From Neurospora crassa OR74A (lineage: Eukaryota; Ascomycota; Sordariomycetes; Sordariales; Sordariaceae): a DNA stretch of 64,000 nt. Position 1 is the stretch's first letter; each line of letters begins with the position of its first letter. Below are positions 22,142 through 33,200 of this stretch, piece by piece. The stretch spans positions 5,456,001-5,520,000 of the forward strand of contig NC_026505.1 in the NCBI RefSeq assembly GCF_000182925.2. The letters run 5' to 3'. The notes beneath the pieces were generated by a model that was not told the DNA's origin, made no database searches, and saw only the letters and a list, made by a program, of their open reading frames with translations. A program made the translations under genes and the position numbers.

Positions 22142-24655
22142 ATGGACTTCCTCAAATCGGCTGTCGCGTCAGCCATCGCAAAGGGGCCTCCATTCCCCTA
22201 TAACTTTGGCGACAAGGTCGATTTCGACCCCTCCATCTGGACCCTTTACAACGGAACTCGACGCGTATGTGCCCGCCCTTGTTACACCCTTCTTCTACCG
22301 CCCAAGGCACACAAGAAATCCGCCAGCTAATCCCTATACTGTTTCCAGGAGGACGGGTCCAACTGCAGCATCTTCTCCTTTGACGTCTCCGCCAACCGAT
22401 CTGCGCTTCCCTTAGCCAAGAATGCGCTCAAAAAGCTACGAACACTACGACATCCTGGCGTCATCAAGGTGCTGGATACGGTCAAGGTAGGGTGTCTTTG
22501 CCCATGGAACGTCGTGGTCGCTTAAGCTGAGCCTTGCGCAAAAGACAGACTCGTACATCTACATTGCCACTGAGCGGCTAGTTCCCCTAAGCTGGCACGT
22601 CAAGAGAAAGAGCCTCAGCCCGGAGACTGCGAAATGGGGTCTTTATAGCGTAGCGGTATGTTTGCCGTGATTCTGGTTTGACTACGAGTACCGACAGCTG
22701 ACCCTGGATCTACAGAAAACCCTCAAGTTCATCAACGGCGACGCATCCTCGATACACGGCAACCTCAAGGTCGCCTCGATATACACTTCCGAGAGCGGCG
22801 AATGGAAGATTGGTGGCTTTGAAGTTCTGAGCAATGTCAAGGATGACGACGCTTTGATATACGTACGTCTTCCAACACGGTTCAGGCATTCTGGTCAACA
22901 TGGGGCGCTAACGTGCCAAAATAGAGATACGGCAGTGTTGTGCCTGACTCGGGGAGGTACACTCCTCCTGAACTTGCAAACGGCGGATGGGATGTCATCA
23001 AGAAGAGCCCTCACCATGCCGTTGACTCTTACGACTTCGGCATCTTGATTTACGAGGTCTTCAACGGCAGTTTTATGGGGTCGGACCAACTAGGACAGAC
23101 CAAGAGTATCCCGCCCAGCATGCAAGCGAGCTACAAGCGCCTCATCAACGCCAACCCCAAGGCCAGACTCAGCGCAGCCCACTTCCTCGAACAAGGACTA
23201 AGGAATGGATCCTTCTTCGACAGCCCATTGATCAAACTGACCGAGGGAGTTGACAACCTGGGAATAAAGTCGGAAACCGAACGCGAAGCCTTCCTGGAGG
23301 ATCTCGACCAGCTCTCGGACGACTTCCCGGAAGATTTCTTCAAGATGAAGGTCCTACCCGAGCTACTCAAATCGGTGGAATTTGGCGGTGGTGGTCCCAA
23401 AGCCTTTGGAGTAGTGATGAAGATTGCAACAAAGCTGTCCAACGAAGACTTTGACACAAAGGTTACTCCTGTCGTGGTTCGCTTGTTTGGAAACCCCGAT
23501 AGAGCGATCAGGGTATGTTTGCTAGACAACCTGTCGCTCATGATCGACAGATTACCACAAAAAGTGGTAAACGACAAGATCTTTCCGCAAATAGTAAGTC
23601 TCAGCCTTGTTATTGAGCCCTTGTGCATAATACTTGCACAATCAGAGCCTCGTGCAGTTGAAGGCTAACGGTTAACACTTTTAGGTTGCGGGTTTCACAG
23701 ATGTCGCACCCATTGTGCGCGAACAAACACTCAAGTCCGTACTAGTCATCATCACCAAACTATCAGACCGTACCATCAATGGCGACCTCCTTAGGTACCT
23801 CGCCAAAACTGCCAACGACGAACAGCCCGGCATCCGTACCAACACCACAATCTGTCTCGGCAAGATTGCCAAGTACCTGGGAACCTCCAACAGAGCCAAG
23901 GTCCTTATCGCCGCCTTCACCCGCTCTCTCCGCGACCCCTTCGTGCACGCCCGCAACGCCTCCCTGATGGCTCTCGCCGTAACAGTCGAGTACTTCTCTA
24001 GCGAAGACTGCGCCACACGCCTGATACCCGCCGTCTCCCCCCTCCTCATCGACAAGGAGAAGTTGATCCGCGACCAAGCCAACAAGACCATGGACGTCTA
24101 CCTCCAACGTATCCGCAAAGCCCAACAAGACATGCCCGAGACCGTAATACCCCCCGAAACCGCCCAACCCCGTATGAGCACCCCTCAACCAGCCGAAGCC
24201 GCCATCGGCTCCAGTTCCGGATCCGGCGCCGTAGCAGCCGCCTGGGCAGGCTGGGCCATCTCCAGCTTCACCAACAAGCTCTCCAGCGCGGCAGGGGAGA
24301 TGCAACCCAACGGTTCTGGTGCACCATCGCCCGTTCCGAGCGCCAGCGGGCTATCCACGCCCACATCCACTACCACTCCCAAACGGCCCACCTCATCTTC
24401 TGTCTCGGCGCTACACAGACAAGCGCTCAAATCCCCATCACCTTCCACCACCACTACTCAGTCAACAGGAGACTCCTTCTTTGCCGATCCCGAACCGCAA
24501 GAAGACGATGCAGACGCTTGGGGCGACATGGGCGACATGGATGACGACGCCACAGCAGGCGCAGGAGACGATAACTGGGGCGCGAGCTCGGAACACTCAC
24601 AACCAGCGTCGTCGTCAGCAAAGAGGTCAGTAAGCAGTAGTCGCAAACAACCATT

Positions 24656-24688
<33 letters not shown>

Positions 24689-24965
24689 GGTTGTTGATGA
24701 TGATGGGGAACCTGATTTCGCGGGGTGGTTGGCGGCGCAGGCGGAGAAGAAGAAGAATCCTTTGGGGGCGGCTGCTGCACCAAAGACCTTGCCCAAGGGA
24801 CTGGCGAAGACGGGAAGCGCAAAGGGTGGACCAACAAGTACGACGGCGGTAAAGAAGACGTTGCCTATTAGTAAGAAGCCTGCTGCAACGGCGACTGTGA
24901 AGAAGATTGATACGAAGCCGAAGGTGGATGTGGATGGGGACGATGGGTGGGGAGATGGGTGGTAA
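22142..24965 (+). CDS. CEX1: SCYL1/Cex1-type pseudokinase with HEAT repeats
   Basis: Six exons: 22142-22264, 22349-22486, 22545-22655, 22716-22862, 22925-23593 and 23685-24965, all joined in phase 0, giving 822 residues. Residues about 20-290 are a degenerate kinase fold: the usual HRD is HGN (138-140) and the usual DFG is GGFE (157-160), as in SCYL1. Residues about 320-570 are HEAT repeats (FPQIVAGFTDVAPIVREQ, DPFVHARNASLMAL). The tail is Ser/Pro-rich, with an 11-glycine run at about 721-731, and ends in DDGWGDGW. SCYL1 works in COPI-dependent retrograde Golgi-ER traffic; its yeast counterpart Cex1 is implicated in tRNA export and COPI function. Several Trp residues in acidic surroundings (DAWGDM, DDNWGA, DGWGDGW) could bind coatomer. 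It converges on the aconitase gene. Confidence 0.9.
24657..24689 (+). repeat. (GGC)n coding microsatellite
   Basis: Eleven consecutive glycine codons, mostly GGC, in the tail of the SCYL1-type protein. Length polymorphism between strains is likely. Confidence 0.85.
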
Positions 24966-25625
24966 TCTGGTGCGGTGTCGAGAGGGGGTGGTGGTGGTGG
25001 TTGGATTAGAGTTGGAGACGGTGGACAGCATAGTGCAATTTAAAGTCTAAACTTAGTCTATAATGGATAAGATGAAAGCGAACTGGCCCGAGTGGTTGGT
25101 TGGGTTATAACAAAATCTACAGATAATTGCTAAAAGTGGGGATTATATCCTGGAAATATCAGATCATATCTACTGTGTAGTGACATCCAGATCCTTCAGG
25201 TTTCATCACAATTTGAATTCAACCACATTCCATCCATCCATCGAATACCGTCCTGTCTCTCTGCCAGTCACGTATCACGCAACACAGTTTGATATTTTTC
25301 AACGGTCTTTTACATGTGTTTTTGCCATGTATATCAACACTAAATACAACTTGGTATATGCAATCTTCTCTCATCTATCCCGTCCATATACATTTTGTTT
25401 ACGTCCGGTCTGGTCCGTTCCGGTCCGTTCCCTTCTTTTTGGTAAAACCTGTACACCTGTTTTTTTCCTGTACCTGCCTGTATCCACCCATATCTTTTTT
25501 CTATTTGCACAAACGCTTATCAAAAACTTTGCGACTCGCTTCGGGATATCATCCACCTCTTTTTCATCTTCCTTTTACTTCCTCTCCCTAGATCCCCTTG
25601 CTGCACTAGACCGAATGAGGGCGAC
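24966..25625. other. Intergenic between convergent genes
   Basis: 660 bp of shared 3' flank for the SCYL1-type and aconitase genes; T-rich in its second half. No further feature was seen. Confidence 0.55.
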
Positions 25626-28208
25626 TTAGTTACCCTTGGCGAGCAAGTTCAGCGCGCTACCGGCCAGAATAAAGCCAGCCTGGTCCTTGGAAACCGCATG
25701 CTTGGTCTTGATCTCCACCACCTTGCCAGTGTCCTTCTTGGTAACCCGGAGGGAAACCTCGCCCTGGCCACCGTTCTTGAGCATCTCGTACAGACCGACA
25801 GTAGCCACCTCGTCGCCGGCGTCGATCAGATCGTAATCCTGCTCGTTGGCGAACGTCAGGGGCACGACACCCTGCTTCTTGAGGTTGGTCTCGTGGATTC
25901 TGGCAAAGGACTTGGTGACGATGATGCGGGCGCCCAAGTAACGGGGCTGAAGGGCAGCGTGCTCGCGCGCGGAGCCCTCGCCGTAGTTGTGCTCGGCAAC
26001 GACGAGCCAGGGCTGGTTGCGCTGCTTCCACTGCTTGGCCAGCTCGGGAATGGTGTGCTTGGAGCCATCGAGGTCGTAGGCGACGTTGACCTCGCCCGTG
26101 GCGGCGTTGACGGCCGTGTTGAGCGTGTTCTCCGAGATGTTGGGCAGGTGACCCTTGTACTTGAGCCAGGGACCGGCGGCGGAGATGGTGTCGGTTGTGC
26201 ACTTGCCGGTGACCTTGACGAGCACGCGCAGGCCGGAGAGGTCCGATTCGGGGAAAGGCTCAAAGGGCTCGAGGAGGGCGAGACGCTCAGAGGAGGGCGA
26301 GATGGCGACTTCCACGTTCGGGTTGGGGGATCCCGACTGGACTTGGAAGACCTCGCGGCCGGCTTCGAAGGGGGTTTCGGGACCCTCGAGACCCTTGGGC
26401 GCAGGGAACTTGAATTCCTTGCCGTCGGGGGTGGTCAGGCTGTCGGTGATGGGGTTGAAGGTGGTGGAACCGGCGTAGGCCATGGCGGTGACGATTTCGG
26501 GCGAGGCGAGGAAGTTCATGGTCTCGAGGTTACCGTCGTTGCGACCGCGGAAGTTTCTGTTGTAGGAAGTAAGGATGGCGTTGGGAGTGCCCTTAGGGAT
26601 GTCATCCTGGCGCTTCCACTGGCCGATGCAGGGACCGCAGGCGTTCGAGAGGACAATACCACCAGCCTTCTCAAAAGTCTGAAGGGTGTTGTCTCTCTCA
26701 AGAGTGGCACGAATGCCCTCGGAACCGGGGGTAATGTAGAAGTCGGAAGCGGGCTTGATACCAGCCTGCTCGGCGGCCTTGACAATGCTCTCGCAACGGG
26801 TCATGTCCTCATAGGAGCTGTTAGTGCAGCTACCAATCAGACCAGCAGAAAGCTTCTCAGGCCACTTTTGCTCCTGGACAGTCTTCTTGAACTCGGAAAG
26901 AGGGATGGAAAGATCGGGAGTGAAGGGACCGTTGATATGGGGCTCGAGCTTGGAAAGGTCGATCTCAATCAACTCATCGTACTGGGCGCCCTCGTCGGCC
27001 TTGAACTTGAAGAACGAGTCCTGACCGGTGCCCTTGGTGAAGTTCTCGAAGTTCTTGGCGTCCTTATCGGCCTGCTCGCGGTTGGTGGCCTTGAGGTAGC
27101 GGCTGGAAGCCTCGGTAAAGGGGAAGATTGAGGTAGTGGCGCCAATCTCAGCACTGTAGCAACAATGGTCAGTCAATACATTCTAAATGGCGAGGGGGAA
27201 AGCTTAGGGAGAACTCACCCCATATTGCAAAGAGTTGAAGAACCAGAACACGACAAAGACTCGATACCAGGGCCGAAGTACTCAACAATGTAGCCAGTAC
27301 CACCACGGACGGTAAGACGGCCGGTAAGGTGAAGAATAATATCCTTGGCGCTGACCCAGTCGTTGAGCTTGCCAGTCAGGCGAACACCGAGAATCTTGGG
27401 GGCCTTGAGCTCCCAAGGGGCACCAACGAGGGCCTCAACAGCATCAGCACCGCCGACACCGATAGTAATGGTAGTCAAACCACCAGCGTTGGGAGAGTGG
27501 CTGTCGGTTCCGAGCATCATGAGACCGGGGACGGCGTAGTTCTCGAGGACGGTCTGGTGAATAATACCAGCACCGGGAGGCCAAAAGTCGATACCGTACT
27601 TCTTGCCAGCCGACTCGAGGAAGTCGAAAACCTCGTTGTTGGTGGCAATACCGGCCTTCAAGTCCTCATCGGCACCCTTGGATCCAACAATCAAGTGGTC
27701 GCAGTGAATACTGGCAGGAATAACGGGCTGGGGGAGGTTGCAAGTCATGAACTGCAGGAGAGCCATCTGGGCAGAGGCATCCTGCATGTTCACACGGTCG
27801 GGCTTGAGCTTGAGGTTGGCCTTGCCGCGGACGTCACGGCCGCCGTTGGTGTTGGAGAGGAGCGACTCTTCGACATTGTCGAGGTGGGAGTAGAGGATCT
27901 TCTCGGCCAGGGTCAGGCGCTGCGAACCCAGCACGCGGCGGACCTCGGAATACTTGTTGTAGAGGGTCTCATATCTGGGAGGAAGCACGCCGGTGTTGTT
28001 GGAGGAGGTGGAAGAAAAGGAGCGGGCCGAAGCGCATGCGACGCGCGAGGGGAGCTGCTTGGCTTGAATTGCCCGCTACGAGAAAGGACGACTTGTTAGC
28101 GCTGGTGAGTCACTAAGTAGCCCTTTATTTTGTACAGGGTTGAGCCTCGGGGAAATGGCCTACCTTCAGGGCAGCGCCTGAGCGACTGGCGAGATCAATT
28201 GACCTCAT
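25626..28208 (-). CDS. ACO2: Mitochondrial aconitase paralog, Aco2 type
   Basis: Three minus-strand exons, 28208-28164, 28075-27219 and 27153-25626, give 809 residues. Splicing joins the first 15 residues to [10 protein letters not shown] and CNMG to AEIGATTS. Residues 1-40 are an Arg/Ser/Ala presequence. Iron-sulfur cysteines are C410 ([11 protein letters not shown]) and C473/C476 ([10 protein letters not shown]). Substrate-site blocks include CDHL (140-143), [11 protein letters not shown] (204-214) and [14 protein letters not shown]. As I recall the yeast sequences, blocks such as [17 protein letters not shown] and [16 protein letters not shown] are closer to Aco2 than Aco1. Aco2 in yeast dehydrates homocitrate in lysine synthesis; whether this protein does that, or citrate isomerisation, is inference. 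The usual CTTDHISAAG is [10 protein letters not shown], with Thr at 623. Confidence 0.88.
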
Positions 28209-29068
28209 GGTGACAGACTGTACAGAAGGGGAACTTGGTTGTTTGGAGAAAGAAAAGAGGAGAGAAAAGTTGCCGGTTACACTATCTTCACTTTGGTCCG
28301 AATTACGGAGCCATTCCACTTGTGAGTGCCGCCGCCACCCAAGCAGCAAATCCGGGGATTGCGGTACACTACATACACTGGAAGTACGCTAACTGTCTTT
28401 TTGTCCAATAACATCCAGCTATTTTAAGTGAATGCTTTGTCTTTGATTTCAATTCTGAATTCTGAGATGCCCAGGCAAGTCCTCAAAAGTTCCAGATCAC
28501 TAGTAAAACCCTCCAGGCCGGCAGTACCCTTGAACCAGTGTTGACTTTGAATCTGCCAAGCCGGGGCGTAACACACAGCTGATCCACTTTTCGACTATTC
28601 AAGCCAATCATGACTCGTATGTTCCTAATCGATTCTCTCAGTCACGGACTTCGGCCGAGCTTTCATCTTGAATTGTTCTTATATCCGACGGAAATGTGGT
28701 CTACTGTTATATAGCAATACTTTTTGCTACCAGGTATCAAGTGTTATGAAACGGCGTGGCGGGCGTACTTGGGAATTCATGTCGTTGTGTGATTTTCCAC
28801 TCTAAAAACATTACTTGCATAACCATAAAACGCCATTGCCATAGCCGATTCTACTAAACAACCCGCCAGTCGCTCTCAAAAAGGATATCCGGGGAAAATA
28901 GCACATATGAAATGCCCCTGCCATGACACTGCACTTTGCAGCTTCGTTTCCTCTTACATCGACAGCCCATCATAGAGACGTAAAAATTGACATCTTTCCG
29001 CAGCCGCCCTACACTTCAGCCGTGTTGCAAATTGTCGCCGTCTCCTCATCTTCATCCAAAAGTTCCCA
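28209..29068. other. Intergenic, aconitase promoter
   Basis: It holds the aconitase 5' flank and the LST8 3' flank. A CCAAT box (28604-28608) is followed directly by TGACTC (28611-28616), about 400 bp upstream of the aconitase ATG. Confidence 0.5.
28604..28616 (+). promoter_or_regulatory. CCAAT box next to a TGACTC element
   Basis: CCAAT then TGACTC, three bases apart, upstream of the aconitase gene. CCAAT is bound by the Hap/CBC complex and TGACTC by CPC1/Gcn4. In Aspergillus the CBC with HapX controls iron-sulfur genes including aconitase. The pairing is suggestive only. Confidence 0.3.
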
Positions 29069-30218
29069 CTAGCGAGCTTCGGAATAATCGTTGAGAGCGA
29101 CGCATACAATACCGCGGTGATGGCCGTTGTACTGTCTGATAACAAGCTGCGTGTGTAATTCCCACAGCCGCGCATAATGATCACTGCAGGCAGTTACCAA
29201 GTAGGCACTGTCAGCGCTGAAGGCACAGTCCCATACCCAACGCTGGTGCTCCTTGAGAGTGGCCTCGAGGGGGAACGCCTGCGGTTCCGAATCGGCCGTG
29301 GCAGGTTCCATTTCCCTGACTTCCCAGATCCTGGCCGTATGGTCGGCGCTACACGTTGCGAGCTTCTTGACATCGGGCGAGAGTAGGATGCGCGTGATGC
29401 TTTCCTTGTGTGCGGAAAAGTGGGTGAGGGGAATCAGCTGGGTGCGGTCATAGGCCTGGATGAGTTGCCAAACGAATACATTGCCCTGGCAGACAGAAAG
29501 GAGGTGTCAGTATATCGGGAAGATACAGCAAGGAATGACTCGGTGGAGAGAAAACTTACAGCAGTGTTGGCCGCACAAAGAAGTGTACCGTCACTGGCAA
29601 CCGTGACACTTGTCACTGAAACATCCTCCTCGGGGATTAGCTGGTGCGAGCAAGTGTTCTCGGCCAGATCCCACAGTCGGATGCTTCCGGCGCGGTCGCA
29701 GCTGATGATCTCTCCCTGATTAGGGTGGATGACAACGTCGTTTGCCGGAGAGCCGTGGTTGTAGCTTCGCTGGATGGTTCCGGTGCGGGTTTCCCAAATC
29801 TTGACCGTTCCGTCCTCCGAACTTGTTACCATCCACTTGCCCTCGCAGTGGAAGGCCACGCCGGTCACATTGCCGGTGTGGCCCTGGAAGGTCATGAGGG
29901 CCTGCGGGTTTGTGGAACGAATGTCAAAGAGTTTGACATCGCGGTGGCCGGCAGCGGCGAGGTATCGCTTGTCAGGGGATATGCAAAGACGGTTCACTTG
30001 AGACTCGGGGTGTTGGATGGTGCGCGAGCAGATTCCGGAGAGCGCCTCCCAGAACCTGATGGTGTGGTCGTAACCAGCTGTAAAGGGCAAAGCGAAGAGT
30101 CAGCAGCTGTTCCAATTCGGCACAAGGGAGGAACTGGATCAAGGGGATGGGGCATTACTGCGTCGGCAAGGTAGACCGGGACAAGACAAGCCATACCTGT
30201 GCAAAGGATAACCGACAT
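29069..30218 (-). CDS. LST8: LST8, WD40 subunit of TOR complexes
   Basis: Three minus-strand exons, 30218-30197, 30077-29560 and 29485-29069, give 318 residues. The tiny first exon codes MSVILCT and part of the next codon, and splicing yields AGYDHTIRFWEALSGIC, the diagnostic Lst8 start. Seven WD40 repeats fill the protein (HTGNVTGVAFHCEGKWMVTSSEDGTVKIWE in part, CDRAGSIRLWDL, CSADHTARIWEV, CSDHYARLWEL). Lst8 binds the kinase domain of TOR in TORC1 and TORC2 and is essential for nutrient signalling in yeast. The length agrees with the family. All introns have GT and AG ends (GTATGG, GTAAGT). Confidence 0.95.
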
Positions 30219-33200
30219 GGTAGAGGTAGCGACTGCGACGGGGATACAGAGGCTATGATTCCATAGTCCACAGACACTCTTCAGGTCTACCGGTACTTGG
30301 GCAGTCGGTGACAGACAACGAACGCGTCGATATGGGAAGAAGAGACGTGGATCACGGTAGAACAAGTTATATCGAAATGGCCCGAATTGAAACTGATGTC
30401 AACAACGCCGGGAGCTGAGGCCCTGATGATCGCGGGACGGCACTGGACCGCACCGATTGATACCTAGCAGCGGATAGCAGCGCTGCAGGCATGGATGGAC
30501 AAGACAGGTCGGCGGGGCAGGCAACACAACGAAGAGACCTACGGACGGGACCTATGAAGTGGAGTGGACTTAAGGTTGCCCCACAGTGGAGGGGACAAAC
30601 GGTGGGGCCCGCCGGAGTCAAGTGGGTTTGAACTGGATGTGGATGCAACTGCCTGCCGGGACCGGCACTCACTAACACATGCTCGACCAACCAGCAACAA
30701 CAGCCCAAGCGATTCCGTTTCCCAACTTCAACTTTCCTTCCATCAAGCACAACTTCAATACCAACTAACTTCTTCACCAAGACATGAATATTTACTACTT
30801 ATGTACATCAACATCTTCCCTTTGCTCGAGATCTGGAATCCACGTATAACCCACTTCCATTTTCCTCCTCGCCTGTTATATGACCCAGTGATAGCACCAT
30901 CTCAATGTCAGCATATTCTCCTCCTTCTTAGGGCCTCTGTTCCCCTCGTCGTCCAGCACGCACACACTCGGACTCTCTTGTGATGCCGCGAAACACCATG
31001 TACCAGGACACCCGCTTCATTCCATCTGATGCCGTCATTAGCCATGCCATATCCGTCTTGGATGTGCTACTTTGACACCCCCAACCTCGCACTCATTGGT
31101 GAGGTCTACGGCAAATCCGAGTACCAGATGTGTTGTTTCCCTTGCTTCCCGTTTCCCGTCCCCCGCCTCCCAGGTTGGCCTGTGATAGAGTGCCCTGTAC
31201 GTCCGGCGATATCCGTGCAGTGACCTACCTACTAGAGGCAGTTAGTATTCACTTTCTGTTGGTCAACATCTGCTGGGACCTGCAACTTTAAGCGCGAGTG
31301 GGCCCTGCTTCTGTACCACCGACACCTTACAGTCCTACTTAGTCCGTGGACAGTCTTCTTGTAAGTGAGTGGGTTGATTGCCATCGATGAGACCTGAGAG
31401 CACGAGTGGAGGCTGACCTGTCTAGGTTCCTTTTTTGCCTTTTCCCTGCGCAACCGAGCCCCGGCCTGACGAACACTCTACACAAGTCACCACCAATCTC
31501 AAACTCCATGATCGGCTGTTTGCGTCTCAGAACCCGTCTTCGCAGCGGACGTCCACCTGTTGGAGCCTTTCTCGGTGCCCGAGTGTGGTACGGGTACCCG
31601 ATTCCGCCAAAGCTTTCGGATTCTTCCGGTTATCAGCATGAACAACCAACTTCCACAGGGCACCATTCCCGCACTGGACTTTTATTTGCCCGATCAACTC
31701 CTCTCAGCGACCTGCGTCATGTCGCCCGCCATGGCTGTGCTACCTGTCGGTTTCGTCCCATGTCCGAACTTGGGATGAATCCAAGCTGGCCCGCATCTCG
31801 AGAAGCACACATGCTCGGTTTCCGTTCCGAACTCAACCTTCGGACTTGCGGTGAGGCCAAACCTCAGGTAGCACTCGGGACAGCCTGACTGGACGCATTG
31901 TGTTTTCCATACAAGGCGAACCGAGGATTCGGGTGTTGGGCAGCACAGCGCTGGTCACTCGGGTGGATGCCCGGTCTCACCGGGAGCACAGCTGGCCACC
32001 GGGTCGTACAAGGAGCGGCTCTCCACCCACAAGTTTGTGCTTCCTCGAGCTTCACCTCTACCGCAGAGCCTTGGAACCTGTTAGCCTTTGGTTCCTGAAC
32101 GACGGCTGACCTGAATCCATCTTACCCATCTCCATCAGCAAATTGGCCCATCATCTCCTGCAAAACTACCGGTGATGCAAGCAACCAATATCAAAGAACT
32201 GCGTGGTAGTGTGCATGCATGGTACCGTTCCCTCACGCGATCACCCAGCAAGGCCCGATGAACCATTTTGTATCCCCTTGGAATGAACCAAGACACGGGA
32301 ATGCGGCTGGTAGCAGCAGCGTTGACATGGGTGGCACTGAGCCATCTAGGACGACAGGTGGTAACGTGTCTAAGCAGAATCCGATGACCTTCTCGGCTCC
32401 AACCGAGGGTTGAAATAGTATTCGGTTGACACGGAATGAGCTGGAGCGAATGATTCTTTTCCGACCTATTCCTTCTTTGTGCCCAGGCTGCAGTCCCGAG
32501 ACTGCAACCCGACGCACGCAACGCGACGCAGCGCAATGCCAGATAACTGCCAGATCAACTGATCTGAAGCCAACAAAAAAATCTTGTGCGGCCCCTGGAC
32601 ACCTGCAGAGAAGAAAAGGGGAATGGGAAAACGAGGGAAAACAAAAACCGGAAACCAAACACCCAAACCCCTGAACCATTGAAAATGGAAAACAAAGAGA
32701 TATCAAACATTCAAGACCCTGACCAAAGCACAACCCTCAAACACCTTGCCCAACACAACATAACCTTGTACTCCTGTCTTTAGCCCAACGTCAGCACAAC
32801 CGTGCCCTGTTGGTTGTGCATCCCGATACCTTCAGCATCCTTCGCTTCACATCACACTATGCGGCGCGTCCGTGTCCATGAGATGTTGGTGCCCAGCCAC
32901 CATGCTGACCACATCTCCCATCGCGCCCGTCATTAAATCCACCACTGCCTCCAGAGCCACCAGGAGCGGCACCGCTCAATGGGTATGACGATGTGGCACG
33001 TACGCCGTGAGTGCAATGTCTGTAGACCCAGCCAATGTTGTCACAACTTCCACACCACCTGAGTATTGTCAGCGACAAGTCCAATGCTGTAAGAAATGCC
33101 GATGGAATTGTACTAACTGGCGCATACTGCCGGAACAAGCTTGGCAAGTGATCACTTCTAGCATTTGGCCGTTGACCAAAGGGCATCCGCAGGTTTCAGG

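Noticed and set aside
25698-27131. 477-codon plus-strand frame over the aconitase gene
   Set aside because: Antisense shadow caused by codon bias of the highly conserved aconitase exon.
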